From NCBI GenBank assembly GCA_028820935.1, contig JAPPHZ010000031.1, positions 62,001-126,000 on the forward strand: 64,000 bases of DNA, read 5' to 3'. How positions within the stretch are numbered: position 1 is the first letter of the stretch; each line of letters begins with the position of its first letter. The DNA is from a bacterium (GTDB taxonomy: Bacteria > Actinomycetota > Acidimicrobiia > Spongiisociales > Spongiisociaceae). The notes beneath the pieces were generated by a model. That model was not told the DNA's origin. It did no database searches and saw only the letters and a list, made by a program, of their open reading frames with translations. Shown one piece after another: positions 27,033 to 35,385 of this stretch. Position numbers and translations under genes: made by a program.

Positions 27033-27356
27033 TCATGCGTTCAGTAGCTTGGGGACCACTCCGCTCTTGGACGTGATCATCGTCAGGTCGATGATCTTCA
27101 TGAGGCCTGCCAGGGCCGCCTCCTTGGGCATCGGAGAGGAAGTCACCCGATCCAGCGTGGCCCATTGCCAGTAGTTGTGGGTGCCGTTCGTCCCGATGGC
27201 AAGGAAGAGAACCGGATCGGAACCTGCCGGGGACATCATCACCCGGCAAGGAAGGTCCGGCCTGAGCTTGGTCTCGAGTGTGGTCGGCGTGGGCCTCGCC
27301 CAAGCGAACCGTGAGTCGGCGGCTATCTCATCGAGCCAGTCTGCTCCATCCTCCAT
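27033..27356 (-). CDS. Hypothetical protein, 107 residues
   Basis: A leftward ORF from ATG at 27356 with a protein-like composition and no low-complexity stretch: MEDGADWLDEIAADSRFAW at the start, a central hydrophobic strand (PVLFLAIG) and MKIIDLTMITSKSG near the end. No family is recognised. No clear ribosome site is seen before ATG. It lies between the antitoxin-like gene and the phosphotriesterase-like gene. It could be a partner of the antitoxin, but it is antiparallel to it, which is not usual for such pairs. Confidence 0.45.
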   Translation of the reverse strand: MEDGADWLDEIAADSRFAWARPTPTTLETKLRPDLPCRVMMSPAGSDPVLFLAIGTNGTHNYWQWATLDRVTSSPMPKEAALAGLMKIIDLTMITSKSGVVPKLLNA

Positions 27357-27400
27357 GGTCTAGAGCGTACCGCCGCATCCCGGCCATCGGCTCGTGAGAG

Positions 27401-28420
27401 TCAGGAGTCCGCCCAGGCGAGCAGCCGGCGGGGCGTGTCGATCATCCAGATGTCCAACAACTCCGGGTCGATACCCATCTGGTCCATCAATCCCGGAACG
27501 ATCGTGGGGATGTAGGCGTATCCGTAACCCCCGTGGGAGGTGAACTGGACCCTGGTGCAGACGTCGTGGCTGATGAGCACGCGATCGGCATAGCCTCTAT
27601 CCGACCAGTCGGCCAGCACCGCCAGCCGCTGCGGGTCGGTCGGGCAGTGAATGTAGTGATCGACCGGTAGCCACACCGAGCCGAAGAAGTCGAACTCCAC
27701 GCTGATGCCCCGGTCCATCGCCCGCTCGTGCCGGGTGAGATCGCGGATGTCGAAGTCCATGTGGCAGAAGGCGGTCTTCTCGTAGATCGGCTCATACTCG
27801 TCGAAGACGGCCAGCGCATCGTCGACGACCGGAACGTTCATCAGGTGCACCCATAGAGGCGCGCCCGTAGCACGCTGAGCCAGGACTGCCGCCTCCAGAA
27901 CCTTCAGCTCGGCGGCACGAACCGGCTCGAAGAGCCCGATCTCCCCGATCACCCCCGTACGGATACCGGTGTCGCCGATCCCTTCCGTCAACTCGCGGAT
28001 CATCAGCTCGGCCAGTTCCTCCCTGGATGCCCCGAGGGCCCACGGGCGCTGGTGGTGGGCAAGGTACTGGCCCGTTCCCGAAATCACGTTGACGCCGGTG
28101 AACTCGGACACCTCGACCATCCTCTCGGGGTTCCTCCCGATGGGCTCGGTGGTCAACTCGACCAGCGTGTCGATGCCGGCATCGGCTGCCTTCTTCAACT
28201 CCATCGCCTGCCCGCAGCTGCTGTCGAGATGGATGTTGTTGGCGTTCGTCATCAGGTCGGAGCGGATCTCACCCAGCCGGTCGATAGTGATGGGCCGGTA
28301 TGCCTCCTCGCCGCTGGCCGGATAGGCATAGGTCATCGTGGCGAAGAGATGCTCGTGGGGAAGCGTACGACCGATCCGGTCGGCCGGGACGAGGCCGGTA
28401 ACCGTAACCGCGTTCTTCAT
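27401..28420 (-). CDS. Phosphotriesterase-family metal-dependent hydrolase
   Basis: 339 residues, AGGAGGTTCAACC before ATG at 28420. Binuclear-metal signature elements are PHEH near residue 21-24, GEIG (a Glu in the place of the usual carboxylated bridging Lys, as in Php-like proteins), WVHLMN, CHMDF and SHDVC. Family members hydrolyse lactones or phosphotriesters; the Glu variant is usually not a strong phosphotriesterase, so lactonase or amidohydrolase activity is more likely. It lies 55 bp downstream of an SDR on the same strand, so an SDR plus lactonase pair is plausible. Confidence 0.88.
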   Translation of the reverse strand: MKNAVTVTGLVPADRIGRTLPHEHLFATMTYAYPASGEEAYRPITIDRLGEIRSDLMTNANNIHLDSSCGQAMELKKAADAGIDTLVELTTEPIGRNPERMVEVSEFTGVNVISGTGQYLAHHQRPWALGASREELAELMIRELTEGIGDTGIRTGVIGEIGLFEPVRAAELKVLEAAVLAQRATGAPLWVHLMNVPVVDDALAVFDEYEPIYEKTAFCHMDFDIRDLTRHERAMDRGISVEFDFFGSVWLPVDHYIHCPTDPQRLAVLADWSDRGYADRVLISHDVCTRVQFTSHGGYGYAYIPTIVPGLMDQMGIDPELLDIWMIDTPRRLLAWADS

Positions 28421-28475
28421 GGTTGAACCTCCTGATGTGGATCGGCTTTCCGATGACCGGCGCCGGCCGCCTCTG

Positions 28476-29240
28476 TCACACCTCCGGCCTTACGGCTCCG
28501 TTGACACCGCTCAGGCCTCCGTCCAGAGCCAGCACCGCCCCGGTCATGAACCCCGACGCGTCCGAGCACAGGTAGCTGACCAGGTGCGCCACCTCCTCGG
28601 GCGTTCCGGCCCGGCCGGCGGGCAGGACCTCGAAGTAGGCCGGATCGGGCGGCGTACCGAGCATCGGAGTGTCTATGGCCCCCGGAGCGATCGTGTTGAC
28701 GGTGATCCCGTAGGGCCCCAACTCGGCGGCCAGTGCCCGGCCAAGTCCTTCGATGGCCGCCTTGCCCGCGCAGTAGGCGGCGTGGCCGGCTATGGCGGCG
28801 CCGGCGCCTATGGAAGACCACAGGACGATCCGCCCCCCGCGGCCTTCCTCGATCATCTGGCTGGTTGCGGCGCTCGCGCAGTGGACGACCCCCATCAGGT
28901 TCACGTCGAAGATCCTGGCGGTCTCCTCGGGATCGCGGAGGTGGGAGAAAACCCCCGGCGGGTAGATCGCCGCGGCGGCGGCCAGCACGTAGGCTCGGCC
29001 CAGGTCGGCCTCGATCTCGGCGAATGCCGTCGCCACGGCTTCCGCATCGGACACGTCCACCTGGAGTCCGCGGCAACGGGCTCCCGTAGCCGATACCTCG
29101 TCCACGAGACTCTCGAGTCCTGCGGCGTCGACATCGAGCGCGGCCACCAGGGCGCCCTCACCGGCCAGCTGCAGGGACGTGGCGCGGCCCTGACCCGATG
29201 CGGCGCCGGTGACGACCGCTACCCGGCCGGAAACTCCCAT
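28476..29240 (-). CDS. Short-chain dehydrogenase/reductase
   Basis: 254 residues from ATG at 29240, with GGAAGGAGAG in front; a longer in-frame start at 29489 lacks a ribosome site and is not used. The Rossmann glycine motif TGAASGQG, the dinucleotide loop (LAAAAAIYPPG), the catalytic Ser (SSIGAGAA) and YCAGK (Tyr-Lys) and the C-terminal GGLSG are visible. It is a classical SDR, probably NAD(P)-dependent oxidation of a hydroxyl group. It is probably in operon with the downstream phosphotriesterase-like gene. Divergent from the TIGR04255-like gene across about 150 bp. Confidence 0.92.
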   Translation of the reverse strand: MGVSGRVAVVTGAASGQGRATSLQLAGEGALVAALDVDAAGLESLVDEVSATGARCRGLQVDVSDAEAVATAFAEIEADLGRAYVLAAAAAIYPPGVFSHLRDPEETARIFDVNLMGVVHCASAATSQMIEEGRGGRIVLWSSIGAGAAIAGHAAYCAGKAAIEGLGRALAAELGPYGITVNTIAPGAIDTPMLGTPPDPAYFEVLPAGRAGTPEEVAHLVSYLCSDASGFMTGAVLALDGGLSGVNGAVRPEV

Positions 29241-29394
29241 GGTCGCTCTCCTTCCGGCGGTCTGCCCGAGGACGGCACTGGTGGACCGCCCGACACACCG
29301 CCAGCCTAACCCTGGTGCACAACGGTGCGGGGCTGCGGGCAGTGGTTGAGAAAGGGTCACTGGTATCCTCCCCGGAGCACCGATCAACAACACC

Positions 29395-30231
29395 GTGGGA
29401 GTACGCGTGCCCGTAGATTTCGACAGATCGTCCACCACCGCGCTGGTCGAGGTTGCGCTGAGCGTGGGATTCGAGGAATTCCACCGCATGCTCCGTTACG
29501 AACTGGACGATCTGTGGGACCAGAAGTACGCCGAGCAGTTCCCCACCGACGAGGAGAAGGCCCCCCACAAACCGTTTATCGAGGACCCGGACGGTGGGTT
29601 GGCCGCTCTACCGTCCGCCAGCCCGATAACGAACATCCGCCGGTGGTTCAGCAGTGAGGACGGGAGCGGGTTGGTACAGGTCCAGCGCAACTGGTTCGCC
29701 CGCAACTGGCGAGCGACCCTCGAGAGCACCAGCAACGGAGCGGTCACCCCCTATCCGGGTTATGCCTCGGTGCGCTCGGATTTCGCCGAGTCACTGCAAG
29801 GCCTCGTCGACTTCGTGACAGACACCGACCTGGGCGAGTTCAAGCCGCTCCAGTGCGAGATCTCCTACCGCTTCCAGCTGCGGGCGGAGGGACTCTGGGA
29901 CGGTCCGGGCGGGCTGGACCGGGTGGTACGAATGTTCTCCGCAAACCAGGGCTCGTATCTACCTGATCTCGAGGCGATGCGGATCATCACCCAGTACCCC
30001 ATGTCAGACGGGACCGGGAAGCGGCAGGGGCGGTTGTACGCCAGGATCGAGACCGGCGCCGGAGAGGACGGATCGGACTTCCTGATCCTGACGATCTTCG
30101 CCCGCGGGACACCGGATGGCCATCGCTCCGAGGACGTGTACGCCTTCCAGGACGAGGGGCAGCGGTGGATCGTGAACGGATTGCGTGAGTTCCTGACGCC
30201 GGAGGCTCTGGACTGGTACAACCTGGGTTGA
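29395..30231 (+). CDS. TIGR04255-like protein of unknown function
   Basis: 278 residues from GTG at 29395 (GTG at 29407 is the alternative). The segment LVQVQRNWFARNW followed by TPYPGYASVRSDFAESL matches the pattern I know from the sporadically distributed TIGR04255 family: a strand ending in QVQxxxFxxNW, then YPxY and a conserved Phe. No catalytic or membrane motif is visible, and the biochemical role of the family is not known to me. It has its own promoter region and lies upstream of a dimethylformamidase-like gene by about 80 bp. Confidence 0.65.
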   Translation: MGVRVPVDFDRSSTTALVEVALSVGFEEFHRMLRYELDDLWDQKYAEQFPTDEEKAPHKPFIEDPDGGLAALPSASPITNIRRWFSSEDGSGLVQVQRNWFARNWRATLESTSNGAVTPYPGYASVRSDFAESLQGLVDFVTDTDLGEFKPLQCEISYRFQLRAEGLWDGPGGLDRVVRMFSANQGSYLPDLEAMRIITQYPMSDGTGKRQGRLYARIETGAGEDGSDFLILTIFARGTPDGHRSEDVYAFQDEGQRWIVNGLREFLTPEALDWYNLG

Positions 30232-30312
30232 GGCATCCCGGACCCGAGATTCTGGTCTGCGTCCCGAGCTACGTCCTATCCTGGTCCTGACCATGGTTCA
30301 GGAGGTTGACAA

Positions 30313-32568
30313 GTGGAGATCGTAGGTTATGCGGACAGGCTGAGGGCCCAGCCCGGTGAGATGGTGAGCTTCAAGGTCAGTTGCAAGGCACAGACCTTCC
30401 GGGCCCAGTTGGTCCGTGTGAACCACGGCGACGACAACCCTGACGGACCGGGATCCAAGATCGACGACCTCGACTCACCCGCCAACGGTGAGTACCCGGG
30501 GAGGATTCAGGAACTCCACCCCGGCTCTTTCGTCGCAGTGCCCGACGATCCCCGGCTCCATTTGGACGGGAGCTTCACCATCCAGGCATGGATTTACCCG
30601 ACCACCGTAGGCAAGGGTCGGCAAGGGTTGGTCACCAAATGGGACTGCAACACGGACACCGGCTACGGGCTGTTCGTGGACGGGGAGGGCGCGTTGTCCC
30701 TCCGGATCGGTGACGGCGAGACCGTCGATGAGGTCAGCACCGGCGTGGCCATGCGGGATGCCAAGTGGTACTTCGCCGCCGGTGTCTACGACGCGGATGA
30801 TGGTTCGATGCGTGTCTACCAGACGCCCCTCGACCAATGGCCACTGCAGGACACCGCGGCGGAGGCCGGAGCAGCGGCCGCGGGTGGGCCGGGACGGACC
30901 GGCGCCGGCCTGATCATCGGCGGTTGTAGCCGTGGTCCGGAGAACGTCCCGGGCACGGTCGGCGGCCTCTACAACGGCAAGATCGACAACCCGACCATCA
31001 TCGGGCGGGCGCTCGGACCGGACGAGATCGCCGCCCTCAGGGAGGACCGTTCCTCCGTGGCGGGGGATCCGGACCTGGTAGGCGCATGGGACTTCGGACG
31101 GGACTTCTCGACCGCCACCGTCACCGACGGTTCCCCCAACGGACTGCACGGAGAGGCCCTCAACATGCCGGGCCGGGCGGTCACCGGTCACAACTGGGCC
31201 GGCCGGAACATGGACTTCAAGCACGCCCCCGAGGAGTACGCGGCTATCCGTTTCAACGACGACGACCTGGACGACGCACGCTGGGAGACGGACTTCGAGT
31301 ACGTCGTACCCGAGGACCTGAGAAGCGCCATGTACGCCTTCCGGCTCACCACCGACGACGCCGAGGACTACATCCCGTTCGCGGTACGGCCCAGGACCGG
31401 CGAACCCACCGCCAAGATCGCGTTCCTGCTCGGGACCTACACCTTCCTGGCCTACGCCAACGAGCACCTGGCCAACAACCCCGTGCTCATCGAGTACCTG
31501 GAGGGTAAGGGGATGGAGGTGGAGTTCCCGCTCCTCCCCCACGAGCACTACATGGTCGACAACAAGCTGGGCGGGCTCTACGACCTGCACACCGACGGGA
31601 GTGGCATCTGCTACTCGTCGAGCCGCAAGCCCATCGTCAACTTCCGGCCCAACAACAAGCAGCGGACGGTCGGCGCCGGTCTGGGCGCGCCGGTCCTGCT
31701 GTCCGCCGACCTCCACCAGATGGACTGGATGGAGAGCCAGGGATTCGAGTTCGACCTGATCACTGACGAGGACATCCACTTCGATGGGTTGGACCTGCTG
31801 TCCGGATACAACGTGGTGATGTCCGACGCCCACCCCGAGTACTGGACGGAGGACATGCTCATCGCCCTTGAGGCCTACCTCAACGCCGGGGGGCGATTCA
31901 TGTACCTGGGCGGCAACGGCCTCTACTGGATCACGTCGGTCGATCCCGAGCGGCCCCACGTCATCGAGGTGCGCCGCTGGAACGGAACCGGGTCGTGGCG
32001 GACCGACTTCGCGGAGAGCCACCACAGCACCACCGGGGAGCCGGGCGGCCTGTGGAGGTTCCGCGGCTGGGCGCCGCAACGCCTGGTGGGCGTGGGAATG
32101 ACCGCCCAGGGCGGTTCCGGAACCAACTCGGCCTACCGGCGCCTCCCGGATAGCCTCGATCCGAGGGCTGCCTTCATCTTCGAGGGGATCGGTGACGATG
32201 AGGTGATAGGCGACTTCGACACCCTAAACCTGGGATGGGGGGCGGCCGGCTACGAGATGGACCGGGCCGATCCAGCTCTCGGAACGCCCGATCACGCCCT
32301 GGTGGTGGCCACGGCGACGGACTTCGACGACAGCTTCCATCACGTAGTGGAGGAGGTCATGCACATGAACTCCGAGCAGACCGGCACCACCAACGATCAG
32401 GTGCGGGCGGACATGGTGCTCTTCGAGTATCCCAACGGCGGGGCCGTCTTCACCACCGGTTCGATCGCCTGGAGCGCCTGCCTCTCCCACAACGACTACG
32501 ACAACAACGTGTCGCGGATCACCGCCAACGTGTTGCGGAAGTTCGCCTCCGACGACCCCCTTCCCTGA
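30313..32568 (+). CDS. N,N-dimethylformamidase large-subunit-like protein with LamG-type domain
   Basis: 751 residues from GTG at 30313, with AGGAGG at 30299-30304. The N-terminal concanavalin/LamG-like domain (about 60-240) contains DGSFTIQAWIYPTT and TGYGLFVDGEGALSLRIGDG. The C-terminal amidase fold contains a MSDAHPEYWTEDM segment near residue 510, where the family places His and iron-binding Glu residues, and YLGGNGLYW near 535. Known dimethylformamidase cleaves the C-N bond of DMF with a mononuclear iron and also has a small subunit. No small-subunit gene is seen nearby. The substrate may be another N-alkylated amide. Confidence 0.83.
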   Translation: MEIVGYADRLRAQPGEMVSFKVSCKAQTFRAQLVRVNHGDDNPDGPGSKIDDLDSPANGEYPGRIQELHPGSFVAVPDDPRLHLDGSFTIQAWIYPTTVGKGRQGLVTKWDCNTDTGYGLFVDGEGALSLRIGDGETVDEVSTGVAMRDAKWYFAAGVYDADDGSMRVYQTPLDQWPLQDTAAEAGAAAAGGPGRTGAGLIIGGCSRGPENVPGTVGGLYNGKIDNPTIIGRALGPDEIAALREDRSSVAGDPDLVGAWDFGRDFSTATVTDGSPNGLHGEALNMPGRAVTGHNWAGRNMDFKHAPEEYAAIRFNDDDLDDARWETDFEYVVPEDLRSAMYAFRLTTDDAEDYIPFAVRPRTGEPTAKIAFLLGTYTFLAYANEHLANNPVLIEYLEGKGMEVEFPLLPHEHYMVDNKLGGLYDLHTDGSGICYSSSRKPIVNFRPNNKQRTVGAGLGAPVLLSADLHQMDWMESQGFEFDLITDEDIHFDGLDLLSGYNVVMSDAHPEYWTEDMLIALEAYLNAGGRFMYLGGNGLYWITSVDPERPHVIEVRRWNGTGSWRTDFAESHHSTTGEPGGLWRFRGWAPQRLVGVGMTAQGGSGTNSAYRRLPDSLDPRAAFIFEGIGDDEVIGDFDTLNLGWGAAGYEMDRADPALGTPDHALVVATATDFDDSFHHVVEEVMHMNSEQTGTTNDQVRADMVLFEYPNGGAVFTTGSIAWSACLSHNDYDNNVSRITANVLRKFASDDPLP

Positions 32569-32693
32569 ACGCAGCCGGGTCGCATGACCGGCAGCCCCTC
32601 GACGAAGCGGCCTGCCATCGCTCGGTTCAGTAACTCGCAGCGGGGCGCTTCGTTCTCGGGGAATCTCAGCTCCTTCGACGTAAGCTGATCCCC

Positions 32694-32745
32694 ATGGATA
32701 GTCCCCGCCGGTTCAAGTCCGGAGACCGCGACGGCGGGGAGCACT
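32694..32745 (+). repeat. 52-bp hairpin repeat, copy 1
   Basis: Matches copy 2 (33121-33172) at 45 of 52 positions with no gaps. CCCCGCC and GGCGGGG arms about 20 bp apart allow a stem-loop; the loop contains GTTCAAGTCC. Confidence 0.85.
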
Positions 32746-32757
32746 GGGCGACACCCA

Positions 32758-33084
32758 TCAGACACAGCTGCCAGGCTTGAAGGAGGACCAACATCCGCCG
32801 ACGCGATCCCAGCCCGATCCACGTTCTAGCCGGCCAATCGTGTAACGAATGACAGGCCATTCATGTAAGAAACGGGGAGCCAGTCGTGTACTCGGTGACC
32901 GGTTCAGGGTCGGGGTCGTGTTCCACACCGGTGAGTGGACCACCCAACCCGAAGACCGCATTCTGGCGATACCGATCGACCGCCTCTGGACAACGGATAG
33001 CGGCGCCCGGGCTTGATGGAATACTTCGCGAGCGGCCATGTAGACATTCTGATAGTCCACGAACAGGACTACCCGATCAGCCAT
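32758..33084 (-). pseudogene. NYN-domain (PIN-like nuclease) gene fragment
   Basis: Reading from ATG at 33084, the first about 28 residues (MADRVVLFVDYQNVYMAARE then VFHQARAP) match the start of actinobacterial NYN-domain proteins, including the metal-binding Asp of the FVDYQN motif. After about 33001 the reading frame continues but no longer resembles the domain, and the other two frames on this strand soon hit stops, so the gene looks truncated or scrambled. Copy 2 of the 52-bp repeat lies directly upstream of its start and copy 1 near its end. Confidence 0.45.
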
Positions 33085-33120
33085 CTGTCGGTACTTCGAT
33101 CTCTCGAGAATTGTTCACTC

Positions 33121-33172
33121 ATAGATAATCCCCGCCAGTTCAAGTCCGAAGACCGGGACGGCGGGGAGTATT
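33121..33172 (+). repeat. 52-bp hairpin repeat, copy 2
   Basis: Direct repeat of 32694-32745 with 7 substitutions; the CCCCGCC / GGCGGGG arms are unchanged in both copies while several substitutions lie in the loop or flanks, which suggests the stem matters. Confidence 0.85.
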
Positions 33173-33330
33173 AACCGCAATGTATCACATCCTATGACAT
33201 CTATCAACCCGTACGCGGTTCGCGTGAGGCTACAGATCAGTGCTAGGACGCTCGCGGAGCAGGTGAAGGGCGCAGCCGCCGGTTCGACGGGAGCCGGCAG
33301 CCGTCGGGGCTTTGGTGTAGCTTGCAGGCT

Positions 33331-35355
33331 ATGACTACCTGGCTTGAAGAACGACCCGGCCCGGCCCGGACCCGGGCCAACGTTCGTATCCCGATGCGGG
33401 ACGGTGTCGAGTTATCCGCCGACCTGTTCTATCCGGAGTCGGACGATCCCGCCCCGGTGATCATCAAGTACTACCCGTACCGTAAGGACGACCTGCTGCG
33501 CGCCCTGACCGTGGAACGCGCCAACTACTACGCCGCCCATGGCTACATCACCACCCTGCTCGATGTGCGGGGAACCGGCGCCTCGGCCGGAGTTTGCGAC
33601 CGGATGCTCCGCCTGCAGGAGTGGGAGGACGGCTACGACGCGGTGGAGTGGTTGGCTGCCCAGCCGTGGTGCACCGGGGCGGTAGGGATGACCGGGGTCT
33701 CGTACGGCGGGTACTCGTCCCTGCTCACCGCCGCCCAGGCGCCGCCCAGCCTCAAGGCCATCGCCCCCATCTACGCCGGATGGGACCTCTACGAGAACAG
33801 CCATCCGGGAGGGATGTGGCAGACCTCCATCTGGACGGGCGCATACAACGCCATGATGACCGCCCTGTCAGGGGCGCCTCCCGCGCCCGATACGGAAGGC
33901 GCGTGGCTGGAGATCTGGGACGAGCACCTCGCCGCCAACCAGCCCTGGCTCGAGTCCTGGATCCGCAATCCGGTGGACGGTCCGGTGTGGCACGAAGGCT
34001 CGGTCCGCTACGGGCTCGAGAACATCCGGGCAGCCACCTTCATCTTCGGCGGGTGGCATGACATCTTCGTCTCCGACCCGTTCTACATGTACATGGGCCT
34101 GAGCCCGGACCTACCCAAGAAGCTGATGATGGGTCCCTACCTCCACATAGCCCCCAACATCGGGACGCCTGGAGAACGGTTCGACCACCTTCACGAGATC
34201 GTGCGCTGGTTCGACCAGCACCTCAAGGGGGAAGACACCGGCATTGCGGACGAACCTCCCGTCAGCCTCTGGGTGCGTGGTTATGACCGCCCCCAGGCTC
34301 GCCGGGAAGCGGCCGGCGGCTACTGGCGTTCGGAGGCAGCGTGGCCGCTCGCCCGGGCCACGGACGAGGCCCTCCACCTCCGGCCCGACGGGCGGTTGAA
34401 CGGCGTCCCGCTGTCGGAAGGCGAGGAGGACCGCGTCTCATATACCTACGACCCGGCTGTGGGCATCTCGACCATGGGTCTGATAACGGGGCTCGGCGCC
34501 GACGTCGGCCTCCCCATCGACCAGCGTCGTGATGCCGCGGGGTCCGTGGTCTTCCTCGGGGAGCCACTCGAGGAGAGCTGCGAGGTGACCGGCTTCCCCG
34601 CGGCCACCCTCTTCGTATCCTCGACCGCCGAGATCACCGCCTTCTCCGTGAAGCTGATCGACGTACATCCCGACGGTCCCTGGGCGCTGGTGTCCAGGGC
34701 CATCAAGAACGCCACCCAACGAAACTCCAGGACCGACCCCGAGCCGCTCGTGCCGAACGAGGTCACCGAGGTCACCATCGAACTGGAGGCTGTGTCCTAC
34801 ACGTTCGAGGCAGGCCACCGGATCGGCGTCATGATCTCCAGTTCGGACTTCCCGCTGGTCTGGCCCCTGCCGCAGAACGCCGTCAACACCATCCACATGG
34901 ACACCGACCACCCCTCCAGGATCAGCCTCCCGGTGGTGAGCCGTCCCGACTCCGGCCTCCCCCCTCCTGACTACCGACCGGCCCATCCCCCGCCCGATCC
35001 GCTGGGGACCGCCGAGCCGACGCGATGGGACCTGGTGGAGGACCTCGCGGGTACCGAGGTGAGCGTGGTGATCTCGATGGGGGGCGACTCCACCAACGAC
35101 AACGGCGCACGGATCCATACCCACACGGACTTCAAGGTCACCACCGACCGGTCCGACCCGGCCAACTCGAGTGTCGAGGCCGCATTCCGCTTCGATGTCG
35201 ACCACGGGACTTCCCGAACCGAGGTCAGAAGCTCTACCCGCGTGGTGGGGAACCCCGACTCCTACCACGCAGTCACGGCGTCAGAGGTCCGAACCGACGG
35301 CAAACCCCACTTCTCCCGCACCTGGCACACCTCGGTCCCGAGAGGTTTTCTGTGA
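33331..35355 (+). CDS. CocE/NonD-family alpha/beta hydrolase (X-Pro dipeptidyl-peptidase-like)
   Basis: 674 residues from ATG at 33331; a TTG three codons upstream is less likely. The S15-type alpha/beta hydrolase domain shows VRGTGAS, the nucleophile motif GVSYGGYSS near residue 130, and GPYLHIAPN for the catalytic His. The C-terminal jelly-roll X-Pro domain is recognised by YTFEAGHRIGVMISSSDFP. Family members cleave esters or amides (cocaine esterase, cephalosporin acylase, X-Pro dipeptidases). No signal peptide is visible, so it acts in the cytoplasm. Next to a dimethylformamidase-like gene it strengthens the amide-degradation theme. Confidence 0.9.
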   Translation: MTTWLEERPGPARTRANVRIPMRDGVELSADLFYPESDDPAPVIIKYYPYRKDDLLRALTVERANYYAAHGYITTLLDVRGTGASAGVCDRMLRLQEWEDGYDAVEWLAAQPWCTGAVGMTGVSYGGYSSLLTAAQAPPSLKAIAPIYAGWDLYENSHPGGMWQTSIWTGAYNAMMTALSGAPPAPDTEGAWLEIWDEHLAANQPWLESWIRNPVDGPVWHEGSVRYGLENIRAATFIFGGWHDIFVSDPFYMYMGLSPDLPKKLMMGPYLHIAPNIGTPGERFDHLHEIVRWFDQHLKGEDTGIADEPPVSLWVRGYDRPQARREAAGGYWRSEAAWPLARATDEALHLRPDGRLNGVPLSEGEEDRVSYTYDPAVGISTMGLITGLGADVGLPIDQRRDAAGSVVFLGEPLEESCEVTGFPAATLFVSSTAEITAFSVKLIDVHPDGPWALVSRAIKNATQRNSRTDPEPLVPNEVTEVTIELEAVSYTFEAGHRIGVMISSSDFPLVWPLPQNAVNTIHMDTDHPSRISLPVVSRPDSGLPPPDYRPAHPPPDPLGTAEPTRWDLVEDLAGTEVSVVISMGGDSTNDNGARIHTHTDFKVTTDRSDPANSSVEAAFRFDVDHGTSRTEVRSSTRVVGNPDSYHAVTASEVRTDGKPHFSRTWHTSVPRGFL

Positions 35356-35385
35356 TCGCGTAGCGGACGTACGCGGGGCCGAACG

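Larger units (their letters stand above)
32569..33330. other. Intergenic region of about 760 bp with a hairpin repeat pair and a degraded gene
   Basis: Between the dimethylformamidase-like gene and the CocE-like gene I see no intact gene. It holds two 52-bp near-identical hairpin-forming repeats (32694-32745 and 33121-33172) and, on the minus strand between them, a NYN-domain N-terminus that breaks down after about 28 codons. Base composition is less GC-rich than the neighbours. Confidence 0.7.

Noticed and set aside
26989-27303. Alternative leftward 104-codon ORF overlapping 27033-27356
   Set aside because: Its product is His/Arg/Pro-rich and looks like an out-of-frame shadow of the more protein-like ORF.
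30475-32079. Leftward 534-codon ORF opposite the dimethylformamidase-like gene
   Set aside because: Valine/glycine-rich antisense artefact; the plus strand holds the recognised protein.
32700-32740. tRNA-like T-arm (GGTTCAAGTCC) in the hairpin repeat
   Set aside because: No anticodon arm, D arm or acceptor stem can be folded around it in either copy, and no CCA end is present.
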